A stretch of DNA of 64,000 bases from Prunella strophiata (Eukaryota; Chordata; Aves; Passeriformes; Prunellidae). A program made the position numbers and the translations under genes. The notes beneath the pieces are model-generated. The model did not search any database. It saw only the letters and a list, made by a program, of their open reading frames with translations, and was not told the origin of the DNA. Shown one piece after another: positions 41,541-50,499 of the stretch (position 1 is the first letter of the stretch; each line of letters starts with the position of its first letter). Location of the stretch: the NCBI GenBank assembly GCA_036583965.1, contig JAZBQD010000017.1:24152385-24216384 (forward strand). Reading direction: 5' to 3'.

Positions 41541-44500
41541 CGGGGGTGGGCTTCAGTGGCACAGATGAGCATTTGCTTCTTTTCACATTTTGCTGCAGTG
41601 GGAAAAAATCTTTCAGTGATCTTAACAGTGTATGAGGTATATTTCATCTTTAAGTCTCTTATAATAGTGTCCCCCAGTTTGCAGGAAACCATTGTGTTGT
41701 CTTCATTTATGTTCTTTAGAGACCTTGGGCTGAGACCTACATCATCTGAATTGTCTCAGCAAGAATGTTATGTAGTATCTAGTACCTTTGAAAAAAGTGC
41801 ATCCCTAAACCTAGGGAAGACATCTGAGCGCTGATTCTCCACTCAAATTTATTAATTTATTTATTTCTGATTCACTGATTAAAAGATTAACAAATACTGT
41901 CCAAAACAGTATTTTTTATCAATAAGAATTTAATAATCTAATGGCCTTCATTAAGAGAGGATTTTAAAAAAAGTACTGCCCAGTTAAGGTAAATATGAGA
42001 TTTTTGTGCTAGATAGTGCTGCCTGTCAAAATATAAACATGCAACAGAGTTCATCACAAAGTCTGCACAATAAATTATGTAACTACATTTATTTGTACAA
42101 TTATTTACTGCTAAATACCTACATATCATTTCTTATACTGTGAGAACATGGCCATGTCCTATTGTGATGTGCAAACATATAATCATAAAAAGTATAGTCT
42201 CTCACCAAAATATTTAGAGTCTAATTTACCTGTTTAGTTAAGTATTTCTGATTTTTTCTATTTCAGTGAGATGTTTTACTGTCCCCTTTAAACAACTGTA
42301 ATTATATGATGGATTGCTGTGAATAAAGAATTATTCATTATTCAGTCAAACTGAAAATTACCTGAGGAATCTGAAATATTACTGCTTTTTTTGGGGCATA
42401 ACGTGTTGAAAGGAAGCATGTTTTATCCTATTTTGTTTAAAAGGACAAAAGTTCCAATATTTCCAATAGGGTCATGCATGCAATTATTAAAGTAAAAATA
42501 AGCATGATCAGATATACTAATGTGAATCCTTTTACTTCCTTCCATGGACATTGTCTCAAATAAATTAATTTAATTTGGGAATATTTCTAGAAAACAGAGG
42601 GTTGTTAGGTATCAAAAGGCTGAGCAGAGATAGAGTTCCATAAAATTTTCTCTATGATTGGAAAAACTTTGAGGATTAAAGTGAGATTATTCTGCAAAAT
42701 GTTAAAACACAGGCATGGTAAGAGAGAAAAATAGGACATATCTAAGGATTGTCTGAAGGACTGACTAAGCCTCATAGATTTTAACTGCTCTGAGGTCATG
42801 GGGTAATGTGTGGAAGAAAATTGTGAACTATTGCAATGTCTTTCTGGGATCACATAGTATACGTGGTCTAATGTAACAAGTGAATTCAAAGAGCCATACT
42901 TGCTGATGTAAAAACAAACAATCAAACAAACAAAGAAACAAATCTGTGACTATGTATTGCATGGTTTTGACAGCATTGTACAAAAATATGCATCTTGCTA
43001 TCTTATTAATGTCTAAAGACATCATCTGTGAATTTTTGTGTTGTTAATAAAGCACTGCATTTTTTAATTCTCAGAAAGAAATGTTTCTGTGGAAATGCTC
43101 TTCAGAGGAAATTTATTGCATTTAACCACTGCTGCAAATTTTTTCCTCCAATACTATAAATTTCCTCTAAATGTTTAATGGTTTATAACTGTAATTATTC
43201 TTGTGGGCCAGCATTAAAGTTTTAAAAGTTTAATTTGGAGGCTATTCGGAGAAACTAATCTTTTTTACAGCCTCATAAATAGTTCTTTGATGAAATGAAC
43301 AGAGGCTCAGCATCTGCCCGAGGTGAATACAAATGACACTACACAGTATCTCACTTGCAAAAAGGGGACAAATGCTTTGATGTCTCAAGTGATCAGCTAA
43401 TACCAAGTGCAGGAGTAGATAGATAAACATGGTTCATTCAAGGTTTTATCACCATTTACTGTGAAAGACTTCAACTTTCAAGAGAGAAAGTCAAATGATG
43501 AGAGAGTCAAAGATGATGTAGAAAAGAAAAAGGTCAATACTCACCAAGAGAGATACTGCACCACAAGATAAAAAATAATGTCAAGTCAGCAGCTGCACTT
43601 CAGACATGGCAAGTGTATTTTAACTCATTGGAGTTATGCCTAAGAAAATAGTTATAACTAAAATGTATATATATACCATGTAGTCTTCAAATGTACATGG
43701 TTCTGACACCACACCCAGTTTCAGAAAAATTAAAAGAGGATATTGCAATTAACAAAGTCTAACACCAAAAGGGTAGAGAAAGGCAAATACAAGGGAAGTG
43801 TGATTAAATTTGCAAAAATTTCTTTAGGATCTGACCTTGGTTTCCCTGAATGAGCCTGACCCCAACTACTGACTATAATCAAAGAAGGGTGCAGCTGCTT
43901 GGAAGAACCATCACAGAATTATCATGCTGGCCAAGATCACTTCCCACTACGTCTTCTCTATATTGTTACAAAGTGATGTGGACCTGCTTCAGTGCATGCA
44001 GTGCTTTAGTGAAACTCGCAGTATTTACAAAGAAGAACTTGCTATTTTCAAGGGAATTTGGAGAATTTTAAATAGTTTTAAAAGTTCAGATAGATTATTC
44101 TCATTGCATTATATATACGTAAAAATTCACATAATTCCTAATGGTCCAGTGGTGTTAAATGTGGAACATGGCAATCACCTCTCAAAAAGCATTTATCACC
44201 TAATAATATTCACAGAATATGAGAAAAGACTAAATCTTAATGTGTTTGGAATTCACTGAGATGAATGATGATATCAGATTCTATTAAAGCTTTTTTTAAT
44301 ATACCATCAAATTTGAGACAGAGTGTATATAAAGAAACATGGAAAGCAGGTCTTAAATTCAATAACCCTGTATTTAGTCTGAATCTTAAAAGATCTGAAG
44401 TGACCAAGAATCTTAAAAGATCTGAAGTACGTTTTCCTGAGGATAGATAAAAACCTTTGTGGATACTGCTTTCTGATGCCTTCCTTAAAAAAGTATGAGA

Positions 44501-44841
44501 AAAAAAATTGGTCTAGGTATAAGCATCTTTTCTTATATTTATTGATTGATGAATATTTTAGTCTGGGTAGTCTATTTAATAACTCTAACCTCTCCTTTTT
44601 ATTTTTACCTGTGGACATTATGCCCAAATAATCTAATTTCACTCACTCATAAAACTTCCAAGAAATAATTATAAATCGAAAAACAGTCCACTAACAATAT
44701 GCCCCATTATCTTTTCAGGATGGTTACAATAGGTAAGAGAGGGAGAGCCATAAGTGGAGAGCCAGATTATATCTTCCTTGACCACCATTCCTAATATGCT
44801 GCACAGATATGTCTACTGGTGTCACCACAATTCAGAAACAA
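41541..44841. other. Unannotated AT-rich DNA
   Basis: No gene or repeat family was recognised. A 19-base direct repeat (AATCTTAAAAGATCTGAAG) occurs twice at about 44,382 and 44,409. The unit itself holds a short palindrome around AGATCT. Confidence 0.4.
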
Positions 44842-44846
44842 CTCTC
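44842..44846. repeat. Target site duplication CTCTC, left copy
   Basis: Five bases next to the outer end of the 3' LTR, identical to 50,992-50,996 beyond the 5' LTR. A 5-bp duplication suits class III elements and matches the 5-bp duplication around the related solo LTR at 62.6 kb. Confidence 0.85.
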
Positions 44847-45338
44847 TGTACTGGTTTGAAAGTAAAAACTAGTGAGACACTCTAAGTCAGAAATACAATT
44901 TAATAGAAAACTAAAATAAAATACATGCAAAGGAAAAAAAGTAGAGAAAAAAAAAACAAAACAGAGTCAAAGTGTGACCTGATAGCTTTCCCTCCCAGCT
45001 GGAATGCTGATAACAGTCCCAAATGAAATGGTCCCACCCAAGCAGTGAGGCTGGCAGCAGGCAGTCCTGTGTCCTAGGCAGAGCCGCAGAGCAGGACTAA
45101 CTCTTCAGTCTCAGAACCCAAACTTTATTCCATGAAACTGCTTGGCCCTCCCCCTTGGGCAGAGCACCTTACAATGGACTATTGTAACTTCTATGAATTA
45201 TGTGATAAGGCCTTGATGGGCCATTAACAGATCCATTAACATGAGAATCCCGCAGCAGGAGGTAAGAGATAAGAACACTGCCTCTTCCCAGTACAAGGAG
45301 ATGGCAATAGAATACATCTCGCATTGCAACCCAGGACA
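44847..45338 (-). repeat. 3' LTR of the provirus
   Basis: 492 bases, TGTACTGG..CCAGGACA as read on the plus strand. It is identical to the 5' LTR except at two C/T positions, one in the CCTAGGCAG context near 45,079 and one near 45,129. The second change turns GATAAA (5' LTR) into AATAAA on the minus strand (45,124-45,129). A separate ATTAAA polyadenylation-like signal lies at 44,899-44,904, about 55 bases from the U5 end. Confidence 0.95.
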
Positions 45339-45362
45339 TAATCCACCCCTTATTCTATTACC
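45339..45362 (-). promoter_or_regulatory. Polypurine-tract-like segment before the 3' LTR
   Basis: Directly inside the 3' LTR the minus strand reads AGAATAAGGGGTGGATTA, a purine-rich stretch in the place where plus-strand DNA priming occurs in retroviruses. It is imperfect: T residues interrupt it and four bases (ATTA) separate the last G from the LTR. The position supports the role more than the sequence does. Confidence 0.55.
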
Positions 45363-45439
45363 ATCTACATAATCTCCAAACCAATACCCTCTTAGAGACA
45401 TATATATACACATGTATGTACAGAATAAAAACCATACAC

Positions 45440-48334
45440 TCAGTGGTCACCCAAGGTTAGGTCCTCTTGTGGCACACAACGGGTTTCTCCGTCTTTCTGC
45501 ATTACCCACCAAGTGTAACCAGGTCCTTGAGCAAAAACAATCCCACGGATGGGTTTACCTTTGCCTGTGGTGGGATTAATCCAAACAGTCTTTCCTAAAA
45601 TACCTTTCATGTGTACTACAGGGACTTTATCTCCATCCACTGTGTGCAAGAGTTCAGACTGAGCAGGACCAGCTCGATTGATGGATCCTCGGGTGTTGAC
45701 CATCCAGGTGGCTTTTGCTAAATTTATTTCCCAGTTCTTGAAGGTCCCTCCACCAAGTGCTTTCAGGGTGGTCTTAAGGAGTCTATTGCACCGTTCAACC
45801 TTTCCGGCAGCTGGTGCATGATAAGGGATGTGATATATCCATTCAATGCCATGTTCTCGGGCCCAGGTGTTTATGAGTCCATTCTTGAAATGAGTTCCGT
45901 TGTCTGATTTAATTCTCTCAGGAGTGCCGTGTCTCCACAGGACTTGCTTTTCTAGGCCCAAGATGGTGTTCCGGGCAGTAGCATGAGACACGGGGTACGT
46001 TTCCAGCCATCCTGTAGTTGCTTCCACCATGGTCAGAACGTAGCGCTTGCCTTGGCGGGTTTGGGGAAGGGTGATGTAGTCAATTTGCCAAGCTTCCCCA
46101 TACCTGTACTTTAACCATCGTCCACCGTACCACAGAGGCTTCACCCGTTTGGCCTGTTTGATTGCAGCACAGGTTTCGCAGTTGTGGATGACTTGTGTGA
46201 TGTTGTTCATAGTAAGGTCCACTCCTCGGTCACGGGCCCATCGGTATGTTGCATCTCTCCCCTGATGACCAGAGGCATCGTGGGCCCAACGAGCTAGGAA
46301 TGACTCTCCTTTGTGCTTCCAGTCTAGATCCACCTGAGATACTTTCACCTTGGCAGCTTGGTTCACTTGCTCATTGTTGTGGTGTTCTTCATTAGCCCGA
46401 CTCTTTGGTATGTGCGCATCCACGTGTCGAACCTTTACGGTCAGCCTCTTTCTTCGGGTGGCAATGTCCTGCCAAATCTCAGCAGCCCAGATGGGTTTCC
46501 CTCTGCGCTGCCAGTTGGCCTTTTTCCAGCGATCCAGCCATCCCCACAGAGCATTAGCCACCATCCATGAGTCGGTGTAGAGATAGAGCCTCGGCCACTT
46601 CTCTCGCTCAGCGATGTCCAAAGCCAGCTGGACGGCTTTAAGCTCTGCGACCTGACTGGAACTACCTTGTCTCTCGGTAGCTTGGGCAACTCGTCGTGTG
46701 GGGCTCCATACTGCAGCTTTCCATTTCCGGTTAGCACCTACAATTCGGCAGGAACCATCAGTGAAGAGAGCATACTGTCTTTCAGTCTCCGGCAGCTCAT
46801 TATATGGTGGGGCTTCCTCAGCACGTGTCACTTGCTCCTCTTCTTCTTCAGAGGACAATCCAAAAGTCTCATTCTCAGGCCAGTTCGTTATAATTTCCAG
46901 AATCCCAGGGCGATTTGGATTTCCAATACGGGCATGCTGAGTAATGAGGGCAATCCACTTGCTCCATGTGGTGTTAGTGGCATGATGTGTGGAGGGGACC
47001 TTTCCCTTGAACATCCATCCCAGTACCGGTAGTCGGGGTGCTAGAAGCAGCTGCGTTTCAGTGCCAACTACTTCTGAGGCTGCTTGAACTCCTTCATAGG
47101 CAGCCAGGATTTCTTTCTCTGTAGGGGTGTAGTTGGCCTCAGATCCTTTATAGCTTCGGCTCCAGAATCCCAGTGGTCGACCCCGAGTCTCCCCAGGCAC
47201 CTTCTGCCAAAGGCTCCAGGACAGACCATGATTCCCGGCTGCAGAGTAGAGCACATTCTTCACCTCTGGTCCTGTCCTGACTGGGCCAAGGGCTACCGCA
47301 TGAGTGATCTCCTGCTTAATTTGGGTGAAGGCTTGCTGCTGTTCAGGGCCCCAGTGGAAATCATTCTTCTTGCGGGTGACCAGGTAGAGAGGGCTCACAA
47401 TCTGGCTGTACTCGGGAATGTGCATCCTCCAAAAGCCTATGGCGCCTAGGAAAGCTTGTGTCTCTTTCTTGCTGGTAGGAGGAGACATCGCGGTGATCTT
47501 ATTGATGACCTCAGTGGGAATCTGACGCCGCCCATCTTGCCACTTGACTCCTAGAAACTGAATTTCTTGAGCTGGTCCCTTAACCTTACTTCGCTTGATG
47601 GCAAAACCAGCTTTCAGGAGAATCTGGATAACTCTCTCTCCTTTCTTAAAGACTTCTCCTGCTGTGCTCCCCCATACAATGATATCATCAATATACTGCA
47701 GATGTTCGGGAGCCTCGCCGTTTTCCAGTGCGGTCTGGATCAGTCCATGGCAGATGGTGGGACTGTGCTTCCACCCCTGGGGCAGTCGGTTCCAGGTGTA
47801 CTGCACGCCCCTCCAGGTGAAGGCAAACTGGGGCCTGCACTCTGCTGCCAAAGGAATGGAGAAGAAGGCGTTGGCAATATCGATGGTCGCGTACCACTTT
47901 GCTGCCTTGGATTCCAGCTCATATTGAAGCTCCAACATGTCTGGGACGGCAGCACTCAGTGGTGGTGTGACCTCATTCAGGCCGCGGTAATCCACTGTCA
48001 GTCTCCATTCTCCGTCAGACTTACGCACTGGCCATATAGGGCTGTTGAAAGGTGAGTGGGTCTTGCTGACCACTCCTTGGCTCTCCAGTTTCCGAATCAT
48101 CTCGTGAATGGGAATCACAGAGTCTCTGTTGGTACGGTATTGCCGACGGTGTACTGTTGCTGTGGCGATTGGTACCTGTTGGTCCTCAACTTTCAGCAGT
48201 CCCACAGCAGAGGGTTCGTCTGAGAGACCAGGCAAGGTATTCAGTTTCCTGATGTCTTCTGTCTCTATGGCAGCTATCCCAAAAGCCCAACGATACCCTT
48301 TTGGGTCTTTGAAATATCCATTTCGGAGGGTAGT
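45440..48334 (-). CDS. pol: ERVL-type Pol: RT, RNase H, integrase
   Basis: Supplies reverse transcription and integration for the element. The frame opens after a stop just above 48,334 and has no ATG of its own; it would normally be read as a continuation of gag-pro. Counting from the Leu codon (TTG) at 48,235: RT spans about 35-300 with catalytic Asp119 (TIDI) and YIDD at 181-184; RNase H has FTDGS Asp493, Glu531, YTDS Asp555 and HVDAH Asp606; integrase has a zinc-binding His652/His657, Cys686/Cys689 and a D719, D778, E814 triad with 35 residues between the last two; a C-terminal TRP-rich segment ends at 931. No dUTPase or chromodomain is visible. Stop TGA at 45,440-45,442, about 100 bases from the LTR. 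No internal stop or frameshift is seen within this frame. Confidence 0.93.
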   Translation of the reverse strand, partial: TTLRNGYFKDPKGYRWAFGIAAIETEDIRKLNTLPGLSDEPSAVGLLKVEDQQVPIATATVHRRQYRTNRDSVIPIHEMIRKLESQGVVSKTHSPFNSPIWPVRKSDGEWRLTVDYRGLNEVTPPLSAAVPDMLELQYELESKAAKWYATIDIANAFFSIPLAAECRPQFAFTWRGVQYTWNRLPQGWKHSPTICHGLIQTALENGEAPEHLQYIDDIIVWGSTAGEVFKKGERVIQILLKAGFAIKRSKVKGPAQEIQFLGVKWQDGRRQIPTEVINKITAMSPPTSKKETQAFLGAIGFWRMHIPEYSQIVSPLYLVTRKKNDFHWGPEQQQAFTQIKQEITHAVALGPVRTGPEVKNVLYSAAGNHGLSWSLWQKVPGETRGRPLGFWSRSYKGSEANYTPTEKEILAAYEGVQAASEVVGTETQLLLAPRLPVLGWMFKGKVPSTHHATNTTWSKWIALITQHARIGNPNRPGILEIITNWPENETFGLSSEEEEEQVTRAEEAPPYNELPETERQYALFTDGSCRIVGANRKWKAAVWSPTRRVAQATERQGSSSQVAELKAVQLALDIAEREKWPRLYLYTDSWMVANALWGWLDRWKKANWQRRGKPIWAAEIWQDIATRRKRLTVKVRHVDAHIPKSRANEEHHNNEQVNQAAKVKVSQVDLDWKHKGESFLARWAHDASGHQGRDATYRWARDRGVDLTMNNITQVIHNCETCAAIKQAKRVKPLWYGGRWLKYRYGEAWQIDYITLPQTRQGKRYVLTMVEATTGWLETYPVSHATARNTILGLEKQVLWRHGTPERIKSDNGTHFKNGLINTWAREHGIEWIYHIPYHAPAAGKVERCNRLLKTTLKALGGGTFKNWEINLAKATWMVNTRGSINRAGPAQSELLHTVDGDKVPVVHMKGILGKTVWINPTTGKGKPIRGIVFAQGPGYTWWVMQKDGETRCVPQEDLTLGDH

Positions 48335-48629
48335 CTATGCCGAGAATGCATGGGGCCTCTGGGCCAGTCACGATGGGGTGTTTCTGCCATCCTTTTCCAG
48401 TTAAACTCACTTCAGCTTCCAGCACAGTCAGCTCCTGGGTTCCTCCTGTTACTCCAGCAATAGAAATGGACTTTTCTCCTACATACCTTGATGGTATCAG
48501 GGTACATTGAGCACCGGTGTCAACTAGAGCTGTATATTTTTGTGGGTCAGATGTGCCAGGCCATCGGATCCACACAGTCCAGTAGATCCGATTGTCCCTT
48601 TCCTCTACTTGGCTAGAGGCAGGGCCCCT
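48186..48629 (-). CDS. pro: Retroviral aspartic protease, frame lost at its end
   Basis: This region lies in the same frame as gag, directly after the amber codon. It holds a retroviral aspartic protease: the active-site DTGA (Asp codon at 48,519-48,521, within ALVDTGAQ) and, about 60 residues later, the CILGIDY strand that closes the fold. As a dimer it would cleave the Gag and Pol polyproteins. It has no ATG, so production depends on reading through UAG. Just after GIDY, at the CCC run 48,328-48,330 (minus strand), the reading frame of the family continues in the pol frame; the gag-pro frame runs on meaninglessly to a stop at 48,186. One surplus C explains the break. A programmed shift is possible but less likely. 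Confidence 0.85.
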   Translation of the reverse strand, partial: RGPASSQVEERDNRIYWTVWIRWPGTSDPQKYTALVDTGAQCTLIPSRYVGEKSISIAGVTGGTQELTVLEAEVSLTGKGWQKHPIVTGPEAPCILGIDYPPKWIFQRPKRVSLGFWDSCHRDRRHQETEYLAWSLRRTLCCGTAES

Positions 48630-48632
48630 CTA
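48630..48632 (-). promoter_or_regulatory. In-frame UAG between gag and protease, possible readthrough site
   Basis: Gag ends in GAA TAG AGG, and the same frame continues without another stop into the protease. An amber codon at exactly this junction is how gammaretroviruses ration Gag-Pol. It is followed by GGGGCCC and other GC-rich sequence that might fold, but I could not establish a pseudoknot. The alternative is an ordinary stop mutation in a formerly continuous frame. Confidence 0.5.
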
Positions 48633-50414
48633 TTCCTGGTTGTCATATACATTGCTCTCCTCCTGCGAATAGGTTTCTGAGGTCCCTTCAAGAGGATCAG
48701 TGATATCATCATTCCTGGGCTCTCTGTAGTTCTGTGCACAGGAGACTGGAGCAGTGTTGACTCTGGAAGAGTTTCTCGTGCTAGATGTCCCCCTTTTCAG
48801 TTCACGTACCCGGCTTGCTAAGGCTGAGGTGGGTTTTCCATCCCACTTCCTCATATCTTCTCCATGCTCCTGAAGGAAGAACCAGAGGTTACCTCGTGGG
48901 GAGTATCCTCTCTCCCTGGCTGGGGGGTGCCGGCTCCTAATAGCAGAGACTCTTGTTGGTTCTGGCGAGATGCGGTGGATTCCTTCCTTGAGTTCCTTTC
49001 TTAGTCTCTGATGGTCCTCAATCAGGTTCCGGACTTGCTCAGCCAGACTTGTTTCCACGGCTGAGACATGGGTACGGAATGGGGCAGTAATAGTGTCCTC
49101 ATAAATTCTTAGTTTATTGGCTAAGATGCCCACTCTGTCCTCACCTTCCCTCCATTGCAGCGTTGCCAGGTAGCGGGAGTACATCTCTGGTCCGAGCCGT
49201 GCGAATCTCAGCCACATTTGTGATGTGCAGTGGACACGATCTGGGCTCTTGGGAAAACTCTCGTCTTCTGAGAAAATAATCTCTAACACAGCCAATTCCC
49301 TCAGGCATTGGATACCTTGTTCCATGGTGCTCCATCTTTTTTGGTGCACTTGGAGATCCTCTTTGCACAGGTATCTCTCCTTCACACTTGTCAGCAGTCG
49401 CCGCCAGAGGCTGAGAGTTTCTTGGGTTTTCCCGATGCCCTGGTCAATGACCACCTCCCGGGACAGCGATCCCAGTTGCCTGGCCTCGGTTCCATCCAGA
49501 ATGGTGTCATTGGCTGCAGCGTCCCAGAGGCGGAGCAGCCAGGTCAGGATGGACTCGCTTGCCTGGCGGGTGAATTCCCTCCGCAGGTCACGAATCTCAC
49601 CTAGAGACAGAGAGCGGGTGATGATTTCTGGCTCTGTCTCTTCTACTGGGTGTGAAGGTCCTGCTGCATCCTCGTCAGTCACTATGCGGGCTGATTTGCT
49701 CTTTGATTTCTTCTTCTGAACGGGGGCAACTGCTACTGGTTTAGGTTGCTCTGGTTCACTGATGGTCTGTGTGGAGATGCTGATGGTATCTTTGGTTTCT
49801 TTCTCCTCCGTGGCACTCTGCCTGGACACAGATACTGGTGCTTTGCTTTCTGTTCCTTTCCTCCTTTGTGACAGTCTGCGTAGACCCGGACGCTGTTGCT
49901 TTGCTTTTGGTCCTTTTCTCCTCTGTGACATTCTATGCAGAAGTTGTTTTCTTTGTTTTTCCTCTGCCTCGAGAAAACGCTGCATCATTCCATGTAGTGT
50001 TTTGTTTCTCAACATGTTGTAGACTGTGCAGAGAAAACAAAGCAGAACCAACAAAAGCCCTATGCTGTCCCTGGCATTTAGAGGGAACTTAATACCTTCA
50101 AATACTACAGTGTCAGGCGTGAAAAGCTGGAAGAAATCCTCTTTTACCCCTCCCCCCAGGGGCTGGGTGCGATTGTAGAGGCCCCAGATGTAGCAGCTTA
50201 GACTAGGACAGGTAAACAAGATTGAGTATAGATTCCGAACGACATTCATTGCCTCAGAGGTTAGTATGTGATAAGCATAATAAACCCATAAAGCAATTTT
50301 TATACCATAGCCTGGTCTACTCAGGAGCATTACAAGCGGCAGATAGTTGTTTCCCATGTGCGGAAAGATATAGAGAGTTAAGTATAAAGCCCATGTGAGC
50401 ATGCTGAGCATCAT
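48630..50414 (-). CDS. gag: ERVL-type Gag with N-terminal membrane segments
   Basis: The structural protein of the element, 594 residues from the first ATG. The frame opens eight codons earlier after a TGA, so this ATG decides the start. Hydrophobic segments lie at about residues 1-18, 38-51, 62-80 and 118-135, the last (DSIGLLLVLLCFLCTVYNML) being the strongest. Residues 151-208 form a basic zone of three 19-residue repeats. A Lys/Ser run and an acidic, Pro-rich linker follow. Residues about 265-390 match the conserved capsid-like region of avian ERVL Gag (SLSLGEIRDLRREF, RQLGSLSRE, LSLWRRLL). A probable coiled coil lies at 452-479 and an Arg-rich stretch at 488-506. There is no CCHC zinc knuckle; the Arg-rich tail may bind nucleic acid, as the GR boxes of foamy virus Gag do. 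A methionine-glycine at residue 20 (MGNNYL) is a weak myristoylation candidate if initiation occurs there. Confidence 0.88.
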   Translation of the reverse strand: MMLSMLTWALYLTLYIFPHMGNNYLPLVMLLSRPGYGIKIALWVYYAYHILTSEAMNVVRNLYSILFTCPSLSCYIWGLYNRTQPLGGGVKEDFFQLFTPDTVVFEGIKFPLNARDSIGLLLVLLCFLCTVYNMLRNKTLHGMMQRFLEAEEKQRKQLLHRMSQRRKGPKAKQQRPGLRRLSQRRKGTESKAPVSVSRQSATEEKETKDTISISTQTISEPEQPKPVAVAPVQKKKSKSKSARIVTDEDAAGPSHPVEETEPEIITRSLSLGEIRDLRREFTRQASESILTWLLRLWDAAANDTILDGTEARQLGSLSREVVIDQGIGKTQETLSLWRRLLTSVKERYLCKEDLQVHQKRWSTMEQGIQCLRELAVLEIIFSEDESFPKSPDRVHCTSQMWLRFARLGPEMYSRYLATLQWREGEDRVGILANKLRIYEDTITAPFRTHVSAVETSLAEQVRNLIEDHQRLRKELKEGIHRISPEPTRVSAIRSRHPPARERGYSPRGNLWFFLQEHGEDMRKWDGKPTSALASRVRELKRGTSSTRNSSRVNTAPVSCAQNYREPRNDDITDPLEGTSETYSQEESNVYDNQE

Positions 50415-50476
50415 GCTGATTAGTTGGTTCTTATAGTACAAAATTGTAATTCTGACTTTTTTTCAGTACCTTCAGG

Positions 50477-50494
50477 GCCCCACGTTGGGCGCCA
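50477..50494 (-). promoter_or_regulatory. Primer binding site, tRNA-Lys1,2 type
   Basis: On the minus strand TGGCGCCCAACGTGGGGC, the classic 18-base complement to the 3' end of tRNA-Lys1,2 as used by several betaretroviruses. It starts five bases (ATTTT) inside the 5' LTR end. Only about 60 bases separate it from the gag ATG, so the leader is very short and leaves little room for a packaging signal upstream of gag. Confidence 0.92.
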
Positions 50495-50499
50495 AAAAT

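Noticed and set aside
45339..45439. Room for an env or accessory gene after pol
   Set aside because: Only 101 bases lie between the pol stop and the 3' LTR; the open frame there runs into the LTR and has no signal or fusion peptide.
46350..48055. Plus-strand open frames opposite the provirus pol
   Set aside because: They are antisense shadows of a long, motif-rich pol frame and resemble nothing on their own.
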